From Bradyrhizobium forestalis (GTDB lineage Bacteria; Pseudomonadota; Alphaproteobacteria; Rhizobiales; Xanthobacteraceae), in contig NZ_PGVG01000013.1 of the NCBI RefSeq assembly GCF_002795245.1, positions 120,233 to 184,232 on the forward strand: a stretch of 64,000 bases of DNA, written 5' to 3'. The notes under the pieces were generated by a model, which was not told the DNA's origin, made no database searches, and saw only the letters and a program-made list of their open reading frames with translations. Below are positions 35,772-44,735 of this stretch, in pieces (position 1 is the stretch's first letter; each line of letters opens with the position of its first letter). The position numbers and the translations under genes are program-made.

Positions 35772-36131
35772 ACGCTTCTACTCTTACGCGGGGCACTCGA
35801 ACCGCACCTGGCGTGTTCCCCCGCGTCGATGAGTAGGGAGTAAAAGTATAAGGGGTGTTGCGAGGCCGAACGCGATGGCCGGCCAGCGATGCTGGTTTTC
35901 GGCAGATGGTGAACGTGGCGTTATTCGATCGGCCAGCGACCCCGTAGATTCACGCAGAAGGAGGCGCCGCGCGTGGCTGCGAGGCGCGACGTCATGGTGA
36001 ATGGGTGGTTAGCGATGTACGGGGGTGGTGCCGCGCGCTCAGTGCATAGCCCGGATGAGCGCAGCGACGTCTGGTTGCTCTCTGCCCCGGATATCGCTGC
36101 GCTCATCCGGGCTACGAAGAAAGATGAGCGC
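35772..36131. other. cpaB-gshB intergenic region with long inverted repeat
   Basis: 360 bases between two minus-strand genes; no gene seen. Perfect 21-bp inverted arms at 36047-36067 and 36094-36114 (starting TAGCCCGGATGAGCGC) form a strong hairpin just after the gshB stop and could terminate gshB transcription. A sequence of the same type occurs at 58345. The cpa promoter should lie near 35775-35900. Confidence 0.75.
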
Positions 36132-37076
36132 TTACTTCTTCCGCTTCCGCTCGATCACGTCCCAGATCTTCGCCGCGACATCAGGGCCGCCGAGCCGCGC
36201 GATGGCGCGGATGCCGGTCGGCGAGGTCACGTTGATCTCGGTGAGGTTGCCGTTGATGACGTCGATGCCGACGAACAAAAGGCCGCGCTCGCGCAGCGCC
36301 GGGCCGACGGTGGCGCAGATCTCGCGCTCGCGCGGGGTGAGCTCGGTCTCCTGCGCCGCGCCGCCGCGCACCATGTTGGAGCGCAGGTCGTCGGCGGCCG
36401 GCACGCGGTTCACCGCGCCGGCGAACTCGCCGTCGACCAGGATGATGCGCTTGTCGCCGTGCTTCACCTCGGGGATGAACTGCTGGATCACCCAGGGCTC
36501 CCTGAACGTCACCGAGAACATGTCGAACAGCGAGCCGAAATTCATGTCCTGCGGCATCACGCGGAACACCGCCGCGCCGCCATGACCGTGCAGCGGCTTC
36601 ATGACGACGGCACCGTGCTTGTCGCGAAACGCGTTGATCTCATCCAGGTCGCGCGAGATCAGCGTCGGCGGCATCAGCTGCGGAAAATTCATCACGAATA
36701 GCTTTTCCGGCGCGTTGCGCACGGAGGCGGGATCGTTGACGACCAGCGTCTTCGGATGGATACGCTCCAGGAAATGCGTCGAGGTGATGTAGGCGAGGTC
36801 GAATGGCGGGTCCTGGCGGAGCAGCACCACGTCGAAGCCGTTCAGCGCTTCGCGCTTGGGCTCGCCCAGAGTGAAATGGTTGCCGGGCTCGTCGCGCACG
36901 GTCAGGAGCTGGACCGGCGCGACCAGCTCGTCGCCGACCATCGAGAGCTTGTCGGGGGTGTAATAGGACAGGCCATGGCCGCGCCTCTGCGCTTCCAGAA
37001 GCAGCGCAAAGGTCGAATCGCCCTTGACGTTGATGCGGGCGATGGGGTCCATCTGGACGGCGACGTTCAGTTTCAT
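36132..37076 (-). CDS. gshB: glutathione synthetase
   Basis: Second step of glutathione synthesis, joining glycine to gamma-glutamylcysteine. 314 aa from ATG at 37076, where the family N-terminus MKLNVAVQMDPI begins; the longer frame is not family-like. ATP-grasp features include VVMKPLHGHGGAAVFRV, EVKHGDKRIILVDGEFAGAVNR and GIDVINGNLTEINVTSPTG. yraN starts upstream on the same strand. Confidence 0.96.
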   Translation of the reverse strand: MKLNVAVQMDPIARINVKGDSTFALLLEAQRRGHGLSYYTPDKLSMVGDELVAPVQLLTVRDEPGNHFTLGEPKREALNGFDVVLLRQDPPFDLAYITSTHFLERIHPKTLVVNDPASVRNAPEKLFVMNFPQLMPPTLISRDLDEINAFRDKHGAVVMKPLHGHGGAAVFRVMPQDMNFGSLFDMFSVTFREPWVIQQFIPEVKHGDKRIILVDGEFAGAVNRVPAADDLRSNMVRGGAAQETELTPREREICATVGPALRERGLLFVGIDVINGNLTEINVTSPTGIRAIARLGGPDVAAKIWDVIERKRKK

Positions 37077-37086
37077 GGTCTGCCTT

Positions 37087-37488
37087 TCAGGTCGAGGCGT
37101 CGAATGCCGCCAACACATGGCGCGGAAGTGAGCGCGGCGCAATCAGCATGGCGTCGAATCGCAATTCGAATTCGGCATGCTCGGGATGCGCTACGAGCCA
37201 GCCTTGCGCCGCGTCGATGATGCGCTGCTGCTGGCGCGGCGTCACGGCGAAAGCGGCATCATCCAGCGTCGCCCGCGCCTTGACCTCGACGAAGGCGATC
37301 AAATTGCGGCGACGCGCCACGATGTCGATCTCGCCATGCGGGGTGCGGTAGCGTTTGGCGAGGATGCGGTAGCCCTTGGCCATCAGATAGGCCGCGGCGC
37401 GGCTCTCTGCGGAAATCCCGGTGCGGAATGCGGCGACGCGCTCGGGCGAGGCGACCTTCGGTTCCGCCGGGATCTCAGTCTTCGCCAT
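37087..37488 (-). CDS. yraN: YraN/UPF0102 family endonuclease-like protein
   Basis: 133 aa from ATG at 37488. PD-(D/E)XK nuclease-fold core: GEIDIVARRRNLIAFVEVKAR supplies the acidic and Lys residues, with the preceding AESRAAAYLMAKGYRILAKRYR. Physiological role unknown. The start overlaps the rsmI stop by 14 bp, the usual rsmI-yraN-gshB order in alphaproteobacteria. Confidence 0.93.
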   Translation of the reverse strand: MAKTEIPAEPKVASPERVAAFRTGISAESRAAAYLMAKGYRILAKRYRTPHGEIDIVARRRNLIAFVEVKARATLDDAAFAVTPRQQQRIIDAAQGWLVAHPEHAEFELRFDAMLIAPRSLPRHVLAAFDAST

Positions 37489-38437
37489 CGCCGCCTCGCA
37501 AATCCTTGTGCAAGTTCTTTGCGAGCTCGAGCGCGCGGGCATAGACCTCGCGGCGCGGCCGGCCCGAGAGTGCGACCGCATGCGCCACGGCATCCTTGAC
37601 GCTGTTGGCGGCAAGCTGCTCGCGCAAGAGACCGTCGAGCGCATCCGATGCCAGCACGTCGGCGTCGGCTGCAGGCGGGCCGATCACCAGAACGAATTCA
37701 CCGCGCGTCTCCGGCGCGTCGGCTTGCCGCGCGAGCTCGGCAAGGGGCGCACGCCTGACCTCCTCGTGCAACTTGGTCAGCTCGCGGCAGACCGCGGCCT
37801 CTCGTTCACCCATGATCTCGCCGAGATCGGTCAAGGTGGCCTGCATCCGATTGCCCGATTCGAACATCACCAGTGTCGCGTCGATGCGCGCAAGCTCGGC
37901 CAGGCGTGCGCGGCGCGCCGCGGATTTCGCCGGCAGGAAACCCTCGAAGAAGAAGCGGTCGGTCGGCAGCGCGGCGACCGACAGAGCTGCCAGCACCGAG
38001 GACGGGCCGGGCAGCGCATGCACCGGATGGCCCGCAGCGCAGACCTCGCGCACCAGCTTGAAGCCGGGGTCGGAGATCAGCGGCGTGCCGGCGTCCGACA
38101 CCAGCGCGACCGAGCCGCCTTGCGCCAGCGCTTCCAGAATCTTCGGGCGCGCCGCTTCAGCGTTGTGCTCGTGATAGGGCTTGAGCGTTGCTGTGATCGC
38201 ATAGCGTTCGGTCAGGCGGCGCGTGATGCGGGTGTCTTCGCAGGCGATGACGTCGACGCCGGCGAGCGTCTGAAGCGCCCGCAGGGTGATGTCGCCGAGG
38301 TTGCCGATGGGTGTGGCCACCAGATAGAGGCCCGGCGCGGCCTTCGGCGCCGCGAGCCGATGGGCATCGATGGAGAAACCGCGCGAGGCGGCGTCTTGAG
38401 CTTCAGGCGTATTTATCGAGGCCGGCTTTGCGCGCAT
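37475..38437 (-). CDS. rsmI: 16S rRNA (cytidine(1402)-2'-O)-methyltransferase
   Basis: SAM-dependent methyltransferase of the tetrapyrrole-methylase fold that modifies C1402 of 16S rRNA. 320 aa. PGLYLVATPIGNLGDITLRAL, ACEDTRITRRL and SDAGTPLISDPGFKLV are the family signatures; PGPSSVLAALSVAALPTDRF follows. It precedes and overlaps yraN. Divergent from the LppC-like gene. Confidence 0.96.
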   Translation of the reverse strand: MRAKPASINTPEAQDAASRGFSIDAHRLAAPKAAPGLYLVATPIGNLGDITLRALQTLAGVDVIACEDTRITRRLTERYAITATLKPYHEHNAEAARPKILEALAQGGSVALVSDAGTPLISDPGFKLVREVCAAGHPVHALPGPSSVLAALSVAALPTDRFFFEGFLPAKSAARRARLAELARIDATLVMFESGNRMQATLTDLGEIMGEREAAVCRELTKLHEEVRRAPLAELARQADAPETRGEFVLVIGPPAADADVLASDALDGLLREQLAANSVKDAVAHAVALSGRPRREVYARALELAKNLHKDLRGGDGED

Positions 38438-38738
38438 AATGAAGTCAACTTAGGCACGATCCGCAGGGCTGGGAACCGGCTGGCCGAAAAAGATCGTGCC
38501 GAGGTGAGGGGCGAGGAACGGACGGGAATGTGATCGATCCAGGATCACGTCGAGAGGGAATGAGGGCGCTTGCGCCATATTCACGGCGGAAACGCCGCCT
38601 TGATGCTGAATGAGTGATGGCGAACAGCTGCCGGGACGGGAAGGGCGGCCGCGTTAAGCGGTTGTTATCCTTTTGTTTTGGTTAACTATTTGCCGACAAT
38701 ATGCCTGAATCCGCTGGTTGTGTCGCGGAAGGAATGTC
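38438..38738. other. rsmI-lppC divergent intergenic region
   Basis: 301 bases between divergent genes; no gene, repeat or strong hairpin noticed. An AT-rich segment near 38665-38700 (TTATCCTTTTGTTTTGG) is the likely promoter area for the downstream lipoprotein. Confidence 0.55.
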
Positions 38739-40010
38739 ATGACCGGCCGGCGGCGGCCGGTCAGAAGAGAAGCTGCCATGGTGGGCCCGCGTCATCCAAA
38801 GTCTCCCGTTCCGGGATCCCGATCGGCGGGGGCGACCCGCCGGAGTGCGCTCGGCCTGTTGCTCGGTGCGCCATTTCTGTCGGCCTGCGCCGGGGTGCAG
38901 CAAAGCCTCAGCCAGTTCTCCAACCCGTTCTCGAGCTCCGCACCGCCGGCCCAGCCGGCAGGTCCCCAGCAACAGGCGACGACCGCCGGCACCGGCGGTG
39001 TGAAGGGCGGTCTGATCCTGCCGCTCTCGGCCGCCGGCAATGCGGGCCTCGCCGCGCAATCGATGCGCAACGCCGCCGAGATGGCGCTGGCCGAGTTCCA
39101 GAACCCGAACATCCCGCTCCTCATCAAGGACGACAATGGCAGCCCGCAAGGCGCGCAAGCCGGCGCGCAGCAGGCGGTCGACGAAGGCGCCGAGATCATC
39201 CTCGGGCCGCTGTTCGCGCAGTCGGTGCCGGCGGTGGCGCAGGGCGCCCGCACGCGCGGCATTTCCGTCATCGCCTTCTCGACCGATTCCAGCATCGCCG
39301 GCCGCGGCGTCTATCTACTCTCTTTCCTGCCGGAGTCCGACGTCAACCGCATCGTCGAATATTCCGCGCGCATCGGAAAGCGCTCCGTTGCCGTGCTCGT
39401 GCCCGACAATGCCTATGGCAATGTCGTCGAGGCCGCGGTGAAGGCGGCGGTGCCGCGGCGTGGCGGGCGCATCGTTGCCTTCGAGAAATACGGCGCCGAT
39501 CGCGCCACGCCGGCCCGCACCGTGGCGCAGCAGCTCGGCAGCGCGGATGCGCTGTTCATCGCCGATGACGGTGACGCCGTCGTGTCAGTGGCGGATGCGA
39601 TGACGGCGGCGGGTGCGAATTTGCGTAACATCCAGCTGCTCGGCACCGGCTTGTGGGACAATCCGCGCGTCTATGCGAGCTCGGCGCTGCAAGGCGGTCT
39701 CTACGCCGCGCCCGACCCGGCCGGCTTCCGCGCCTTCTCCGGCCGCTACCGCACCAAATATGGCGGCGAGCCGGTGCGAACCGCCACGCTCGCCTATGAC
39801 GCGGTCGCCCTCGTCGCCGCGCTCGCGCGCACGCAGGGCACCACACGCTTCTCCTCTGATGTCCTCACCAACCCTTCGGGATTCGCCGGCATCGACGGCC
39901 TGTTCCGATTCCGCGCCGATGGCACCAACGAGCGTGGTCTCGCCGTCATGAAGGTGACGCAAGGTGGCGGCGCTGCGGTGGCGGGCTCGCCGAAGAGTTT
40001 TGGGGCGTAG
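38739..40010 (+). CDS. penicillin-binding protein activator (LppC/LpoA-like) lipoprotein
   Basis: 423 aa from ATG at 38739 with GGAAGGA upstream. Signal region ending in lipobox FLSAC; the mature part begins with a Gln/Pro-rich linker. The rest is a type I periplasmic-binding-protein fold related to branched-chain amino-acid binding proteins (GGLILPLSAAGNAGLAAQSMRNAAEMAL; KDDNGSPQGAQAGAQQAVDEGAEIILGPLFAQS). In other bacteria LpoA stimulates PBP1A. Position beside rsmI and yraN is conserved. Confidence 0.9.
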   Translation: MTGRRRPVRREAAMVGPRHPKSPVPGSRSAGATRRSALGLLLGAPFLSACAGVQQSLSQFSNPFSSSAPPAQPAGPQQQATTAGTGGVKGGLILPLSAAGNAGLAAQSMRNAAEMALAEFQNPNIPLLIKDDNGSPQGAQAGAQQAVDEGAEIILGPLFAQSVPAVAQGARTRGISVIAFSTDSSIAGRGVYLLSFLPESDVNRIVEYSARIGKRSVAVLVPDNAYGNVVEAAVKAAVPRRGGRIVAFEKYGADRATPARTVAQQLGSADALFIADDGDAVVSVADAMTAAGANLRNIQLLGTGLWDNPRVYASSALQGGLYAAPDPAGFRAFSGRYRTKYGGEPVRTATLAYDAVALVAALARTQGTTRFSSDVLTNPSGFAGIDGLFRFRADGTNERGLAVMKVTQGGGAAVAGSPKSFGA

Positions 40011-40023
40011 CGAGATCTTCGCT

Positions 40024-40070
40024 GTCGTCCCGGACAAGCGCGCCTCAAGCGCGCGTAGATCCGGGACGAC
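40024..40070. terminator. inverted repeat between lppC-like gene and hemW
   Basis: GTCGTCCCGGA at 40024-40034 pairs with TCCGGGACGAC at 40060-40070, with an inner CGCGC/GCGCG pair. It lies between two convergent genes, 14 bp after one stop, and could stop both transcripts, though it lacks a T run. It belongs to a dispersed repeat type also seen at 13742 and 63845. Confidence 0.6.
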
Positions 40071-40085
40071 GATGGCGAGATATCG

Positions 40086-41300
40086 CTACGCCGCGAGATC
40101 CGCGACCACGGCATCCAGCACTGGAAAACCGCTGCTGGTCACGCGCAGGCGTCCCGTCGCGTCCACCGTGATCGCGCCTTCCTCGCGCAGCAGCGCGATG
40201 CGGCGGGGGTCGAGCGAGCGGCCGGCGAGGGCCTTGTAACGCTCGGGGTCGATGCCCTCGGCGAGACGCAATCCCATCAGCAGGAATTCGTCGGCGCGCT
40301 CCTCGCTGTTGAGGAGATCGTCGGTGACGATTCCGTCGCCGTTGGTCTCGACCCGCATCAGCCAGGCCTCGGGACGCTTCTCGGTGGCGGTGGCGTGGCG
40401 CACGCCGCCGATGTCGAGGCGGCCGTGTGCGCCGGGGCCGATGCCGGCATATTCCTCGCCGCGCCAATAAACCAGATTGTGCCGGCACTCGGCGCCGCGC
40501 CGCGCGTGATTGGAGATCTCGTAGGCGGGCAGGCCGAGCTTGTCGCAGGTCTCCTGCGTGACGTCGTAGAGCGCGCGTGCGACCGCCTCATTCGGCGTCT
40601 TCAATTTGCCGGCCTGGTGCAGGCCGAAGAACGGTGTGCCTTCCTCGATCGTCAATTGATAGAGCGACAGATGCTCGGCGGCTTCATCGATCGCGAGACG
40701 CAGTTCGTCGGCCCACATCGCCGGCGTCTGGTCGGGGCGGGCGTAGATCAGGTCGAACGAATAGCGGTCGAACGAGCGGCGTGCGATGGCGACGGCATCG
40801 AGCGCCTCGCGCGCGCTGTGCATGCGGCCGAGCGCCTTCAACGAGGCGTCATCGAGTGCCTGCACGCCGAGCGAGACGCGGTTGACTCCGGCGGCGCGAT
40901 AGCCGGCAAAGCGCGTGGCCTCGACGCTGGTCGGATTCGCTTCCAGCGTGACCTCGACGTCGCCGGCGACGGTCCAATGCTTGCCGATCGCGTCGAGCAC
41001 AGCGCCGACGGTTGCAGGCTGCATCAGGGATGGCGTGCCGCCGCCGAGGAAAATTGAGGTCACCTCGCGTCCGGGCGCGCGCTCGGCGGTGGTCGCAATC
41101 TCGCGCGCGAAAGCGGACGCAAACCGCGCCTCGTCGATCGCGGCGTGACGGACATGGCTGTTGAAGTCGCAATAGGGACACTTCGACAGGCAGAACGGCC
41201 AGTGCACGTAGACGCCGAAGGCTTCAGATTCTTGTTTTGACGCGTTTTCCTGGCGCGAACCGGTATCCACTTCGCTTGAAAACGCTCTAGCGCGGCTCAA
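40086..41300 (-). CDS. hemW: HemW-type radical SAM heme chaperone
   Basis: 404 aa reading from TTG at 41300, or 394 aa from GTG at 41270; there is no ATG at the expected place. Radical-SAM cluster Cys37, Cys41 and Cys44 in CLSKCPYCDFN, plus SIFLGGGTPSLM and VSLGVQALDD. HemW is related to coproporphyrinogen oxidase HemN but acts as a heme-insertion protein and does not oxidise. Codons for about residues 4-25 lie in a dispersed repeat. The N-terminus overlaps the rdgB stop by 14 bp if TTG is used. Confidence 0.9.
   Translation of the reverse strand: MSRARAFSSEVDTGSRQENASKQESEAFGVYVHWPFCLSKCPYCDFNSHVRHAAIDEARFASAFAREIATTAERAPGREVTSIFLGGGTPSLMQPATVGAVLDAIGKHWTVAGDVEVTLEANPTSVEATRFAGYRAAGVNRVSLGVQALDDASLKALGRMHSAREALDAVAIARRSFDRYSFDLIYARPDQTPAMWADELRLAIDEAAEHLSLYQLTIEEGTPFFGLHQAGKLKTPNEAVARALYDVTQETCDKLGLPAYEISNHARRGAECRHNLVYWRGEEYAGIGPGAHGRLDIGGVRHATATEKRPEAWLMRVETNGDGIVTDDLLNSEERADEFLLMGLRLAEGIDPERYKALAGRSLDPRRIALLREEGAITVDATGRLRVTSSGFPVLDAVVADLAA
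41225..41290. repeat. dispersed Rhizobiales repeat overlapping the hemW 5' end
   Basis: The segment reads TTCTTGTTTTGACGCGTTTT then CGCGAACCGGTATCCACTTC and GCTTGAAAACGCTCTAG. It is a sequence I recognise as a very frequent intergenic repeat in Bradyrhizobium-type genomes. Here it replaces the normal upstream region of hemW and is read in frame as part of its N-terminus. Confidence 0.7.
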
Positions 41301-41922
41301 GGCAGATCTCCGCCAGTTTCACGAAGGCACGGGCGCGGTGCGACAGGCCGAGGCCGAGCGGCGGCAGGCCGTGCTTCTCGATGCTTTCCATCTCGCCGAA
41401 GGTACGGCTGTGGCCATCGGGCAGGAACATCGGGTCATAGCCGAAACCGGCATTCCCGCGCGGCGGCCAGACCAGCGTGCCGTCGACGCGCGCCTCGACC
41501 TCTTCGAGATAATGGTCGGGCCAGGCGACGCAAAGTGCGGAGACGAAGTGCGCCTTGCGCTTGTCGGCCGTGGTGGCGCCACGCTCCTGCAACAGGCGCT
41601 CGATCTGCGCCATCGCCGCCTTGAAATCCTTGGTCGGGCCGGCCCAGCGCGCGCTGTAGATGCCGGGCGCGCCGTCGAGCGCGTCGACCACGATACCGGA
41701 ATCATCGGCGAAGGCGGGAAGCCTGGCTGCCCGCGCCGCCGCGATCGCCTTGATCGCGGCGTTGCTGCGGAAATCGTTGCCGGTCTCGTCCGGCTCGGAT
41801 AGGCCGATCTCACCGGCCGACACCGCCTCGATCCCGTACGGCGCAAGCAGCTCCTTCATCTCGGCGAGCTTGCCGGGATTGTGGGTGGCGATGACGAGCC
41901 TGTCCGTGATTCGGCGGTGCAT
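41287..41922 (-). CDS. rdgB: RdgB/HAM1-type dITP/XTP pyrophosphatase
   Basis: Hydrolyses dITP, ITP and XTP to keep deaminated purines out of DNA and RNA. 211 aa. Nucleotide-binding THNPGKLAEMKELL, ADDSGIVVDALDGAPGIYSARWAG, GNAGFGYDPMFLP and the GLSHRARAF C-terminal motif are all present. ATG at 41922, 10 bp after rph on the same strand. Confidence 0.97.
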   Translation of the reverse strand: MHRRITDRLVIATHNPGKLAEMKELLAPYGIEAVSAGEIGLSEPDETGNDFRSNAAIKAIAAARAARLPAFADDSGIVVDALDGAPGIYSARWAGPTKDFKAAMAQIERLLQERGATTADKRKAHFVSALCVAWPDHYLEEVEARVDGTLVWPPRGNAGFGYDPMFLPDGHSRTFGEMESIEKHGLPPLGLGLSHRARAFVKLAEICLEPR

Positions 41923-41932
41923 GGCCTATTGA

Positions 41933-42646
41933 CTACGCCACAGCCAGTTTCTGCAAGTCCACCAGACGCGCGACGCCCTTGCGGGCCAGCGCCATGAGGG
42001 CCAGGAACTCGGTTTCCGTGAACGGCTCGCGTTCCGCGGTGCCCTGCACCTCGATGATGCGGCCATCGCCGGTCATGACGAAATTGGCATCGGTCTCGGC
42101 CTCGGAATCCTCGGCATAGTCGAGATCGAGCACCGGCGTGCCGCTGTAGATGCCGCAGGAGATCGCGGCGACGTTGTCGCGCAGAACGTTGGCCTTGACC
42201 ATGTTGCGCGCCTTCATCCAGTTGACGCAATCGGCGAGCGCGACCCAGGCGCCGGTGATCGAGGCCGTGCGCGTGCCGCCGTCGGCCTGAAGCACGTCGC
42301 AATCGACCGTGATCTGGCGCTCGCCGAGCGCTTCCAGATTGATGATGGTGCGAAGCGAGCGGCCGATCAGGCGCTGGATCTCGACGGTGCGGCCGCTCTG
42401 CTTTCCGGCGGAGGCCTCGCGGCGGGTCCGTTCCGAGGTCGCGCGCGGCAGCATGCCGTATTCGGCGGTGACCCAGCCGCGGCCTTGACCCTTCAGCCAC
42501 GGCGGCAGGCGGTCCTCGAGCGTGGCTGTGACCAGCACGTGGGTGTCGCCGAATTTCACCAGACACGAGCCTTCCGCATATTTGACCACGCCGCGCTCCA
42601 GCGTCACGGGGCGCAATTCGTCGGGCGCACGGCGGCTTGGCCGCAT
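41933..42646 (-). CDS. rph: ribonuclease PH
   Basis: Phosphorolytic 3'-5' exoribonuclease trimming tRNA 3' ends. 237 aa from ATG at 42646 (MRPSRRAPDELRPV); the upstream ATG at 42667 is less family-like. Motifs: RGVVKYAEGSCLVKFGDTHVL, TSERTRREASAGKQSGRTVEIQRLIGRSLR, and DCDVLQADGGTRTASITG. It is divergent from hrcA, the usual alphaproteobacterial arrangement. Confidence 0.97.
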   Translation of the reverse strand: MRPSRRAPDELRPVTLERGVVKYAEGSCLVKFGDTHVLVTATLEDRLPPWLKGQGRGWVTAEYGMLPRATSERTRREASAGKQSGRTVEIQRLIGRSLRTIINLEALGERQITVDCDVLQADGGTRTASITGAWVALADCVNWMKARNMVKANVLRDNVAAISCGIYSGTPVLDLDYAEDSEAETDANFVMTGDGRIIEVQGTAEREPFTETEFLALMALARKGVARLVDLQKLAVA

Positions 42647-42814
42647 GGGAAATCCTCCAAAACTCACGGGAAAAGGCTGTTCGCGGTGCTTGTAGGTGGG
42701 GCAGGGGTGGGCGGCAAGGCTTTTTCACCCCCTGGTTTCGAGGCCGCAAACGCCACGCTTGTCAGAACCGTCCGGGATGGACAAATTATGAGTATCTGAG
42801 AGGAGTTACCGTCT

Positions 42815-43903
42815 GTGGCCCATCACGATCCGATCCATCTGATCGCGCCGCGCGCAGGCCTTGCCCAGCTCAACGAGCGTTCCCGCGACATCTTTCGTCA
42901 AATTGTCGAAAGCTATCTTGCGACCGGCGAGCCGGTGGGCTCGCGCAATATCTCGCGCCTGATCACGATGCCGCTGTCGCCGGCCTCGGTCCGCAACGTC
43001 ATGGCGGATCTGGAACAGCTCGGCCTGATCTATGCCCCGCACACCTCGGCGGGCCGGCTGCCGACGGAACTCGGGCTGCGCTTCTTCGTCGATGCCCTGA
43101 TGCAGGTCGGCGATCTCAATGAGGCCGAGCGGCAGTCGATCCAGAGCCAGCTCTCCTCCGTCGGCGAGGCGCAATCGGTCGAGGCGGCGCTGGATCAGGC
43201 CCTGATGCGGCTCTCCGGCCTCACCCGGGCCGCCGCTGTCGTGTTGACGCCAAAATCCAATGCGCGGCTCAAGCACATCGAGTTCGTCCGCCTGGAACCG
43301 GAGAAGGCGCTGGTGATCCTGGTCGGCGAGGATGGCCAGGTCGAAAACCGCGTGCTGGCGCTGCCGCCCGGAGTTCCCTCCTCGGCGCTCACCGAAGCCG
43401 GTAATTTCCTCAATGCACGCATCCGCGGCCGGACGCTGGCCGAGGCGCGGCTCGAACTCGAGACGGCACTTGGAGAGGCCCGTGCCGAGCTCGATCAGCT
43501 CACGCAGAAGGTGATCTCGGCGGGTATCGCCAGCTGGTCCGGCGGCGAGAGTGAGGATCGCCAGCTCATCGTGCGTGGCCACGCCAATCTGCTCGAAGAC
43601 CTGCACGCGCTGGAGGATCTGGAGCGGGTTCGCCTGTTGTTCGACGATCTCGAGACCAAGCGCGGCGTGATCGACCTGCTCGGCCGGGCCGAAACCGCCG
43701 AGGGCGTGCGCATCTTCATCGGCAGTGAGAACAAGCTGTTTTCGCTGTCGGGGTCCTCCACCATCATCTCGCCCTATCGGGATGCCGCCGGCCACATTGT
43801 CGGCGTTCTCGGTGTGATCGGCCCGACGCGGCTGAATTATGCCCGCGTGATCCCGACCGTGGACTACGCCGCCCGCATCGTCAGCCGCCTTTTGGGGGGC
43901 TGA
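42815..43903 (+). CDS. hrcA: heat-inducible transcription repressor HrcA
   Basis: Repressor of class I heat-shock genes through CIRCE operators. 362 aa, start GTG at 42815 with GAGGAG upstream. N-terminal winged helix (LNERSRDIFRQIVESYLATGEPVGSRNISR; MPLSPASVRNVMADLEQLGLI) is followed by a GAF-like domain. No CIRCE sequence (TTAGCACTC...GAGTGCTAA) is apparent in this upstream region. grpE follows 95 bp downstream. Confidence 0.96.
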   Translation: MAHHDPIHLIAPRAGLAQLNERSRDIFRQIVESYLATGEPVGSRNISRLITMPLSPASVRNVMADLEQLGLIYAPHTSAGRLPTELGLRFFVDALMQVGDLNEAERQSIQSQLSSVGEAQSVEAALDQALMRLSGLTRAAAVVLTPKSNARLKHIEFVRLEPEKALVILVGEDGQVENRVLALPPGVPSSALTEAGNFLNARIRGRTLAEARLELETALGEARAELDQLTQKVISAGIASWSGGESEDRQLIVRGHANLLEDLHALEDLERVRLLFDDLETKRGVIDLLGRAETAEGVRIFIGSENKLFSLSGSSTIISPYRDAAGHIVGVLGVIGPTRLNYARVIPTVDYAARIVSRLLGG

Positions 43904-43998
43904 CCGGCGTTTCCGCCGATCACGGGCGCTTGATTTTCGCAAGTTTAGGCACGATATCCGGGCCAACAACCCCTGAAACGAGTTCGAGATTAGAGCCG

Positions 43999-44616
43999 AT
44001 GAGCGATCAAGAGCGGCAACCTCAAGACACGACTGCAGCGACCGGCGAGCCCGTGGTGTCAAAACCCTACATCATGCCCGACGATCCCGAGCCCGGTTCG
44101 GTCGAGACGTTGCAGAAGGAAGCCGCCGAAGCGCGCGACCGCATGTTGCGGACGCTGGCCGAGATGGAAAATCTGCGCAAGCGCACCACCAAGGAGGTCG
44201 CTGACGCCCGTCTCTACGGCATCACCGGCTTTGCCCGCGACGTGCTCGACATCGCCGACAATCTCCAGCGCGCGCTCGATGCCGTTCCGGCCGAAGCGCG
44301 TGCCGCGGCCGATCCCGGCCTGATCTCGCTGATCGAGGGTGTCGAGCTCACCGAGCGTTCGCTGCTCAACGCGCTGGAAAAGCACGGCGTGAAGAAGTTC
44401 GATCCCCAGGGCCAGAAGTTCGACCCGAACTTCCAGCAGGCGATGTTCGAAGTGCCCGATGCGTCGGTGCCGTCGGGCACCGTGGTCCAGGTCGTGCAGG
44501 CCGGCTACACCATCGGCGAGCGCGTGCTGCGCCCGGCGCTGGTCGGCGTCGCCAAGGGCGGCGCGAAGGCCGCGCCCGCGGCGAACAACAATGAGTCGAG
44601 CGGCGCGGCTAACTGA
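43999..44616 (+). CDS. grpE: nucleotide exchange factor GrpE
   Basis: Dimeric cochaperone that releases ADP from DnaK. 205 aa from ATG at 43999, which gives a family-like N-terminus (MSDQERQPQD). A long N-terminal coiled coil (ETLQKEAAEARDRMLRTLAEMENLRKRT) is followed by the beta-domain QKFDPNFQQAMFEVPDASVPSGTVVQVVQAGYTIGERVLRPALVGVAKG. It lies about 2.5 kb upstream of dnaK, separated by two minus-strand genes. Confidence 0.97.
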   Translation: MSDQERQPQDTTAATGEPVVSKPYIMPDDPEPGSVETLQKEAAEARDRMLRTLAEMENLRKRTTKEVADARLYGITGFARDVLDIADNLQRALDAVPAEARAAADPGLISLIEGVELTERSLLNALEKHGVKKFDPQGQKFDPNFQQAMFEVPDASVPSGTVVQVVQAGYTIGERVLRPALVGVAKGGAKAAPAANNNESSGAAN

Positions 44617-44622
44617 GTTTGG

Positions 44623-44724
44623 TGTCATTCCGGGGCGGCTCGCAGAGCCGAACCCGGAATCTCGAGGTTCTCAGGTGCGCAATTGCGCACCGTAATTCGA
44701 TGCTTCGCATCGCACCGGAACGAC
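44623..44724. repeat. palindromic repeat element (family B)
   Basis: 102 bp bounded by inverted ends GTCATTCCGGGGCG and CGCACCGGAACGAC. Inside are AACCCGGAATCTCGAGGTTC, the palindrome GTGCGCAATTGCGCAC and GATGCTTCGCATC. The interior is almost identical to 54489-54587. It lies between grpE and the convergent nicotinamidase gene. Confidence 0.85.
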
Positions 44725-44735
44725 GGGTTGCTATC

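Noticed and set aside
42655..42814. CIRCE operator upstream of hrcA
   Set aside because: No TTAGCACTC/GAGTGCTAA pair was found; CTTG at about 42762 lacks a matching -10 at 17 bases.
38450..43962. Shared 11-mer TTAGGCACGAT upstream of rsmI and grpE regions
   Set aside because: In 64 kb, hundreds of 11-mer pairs are expected by chance, and the contexts differ.
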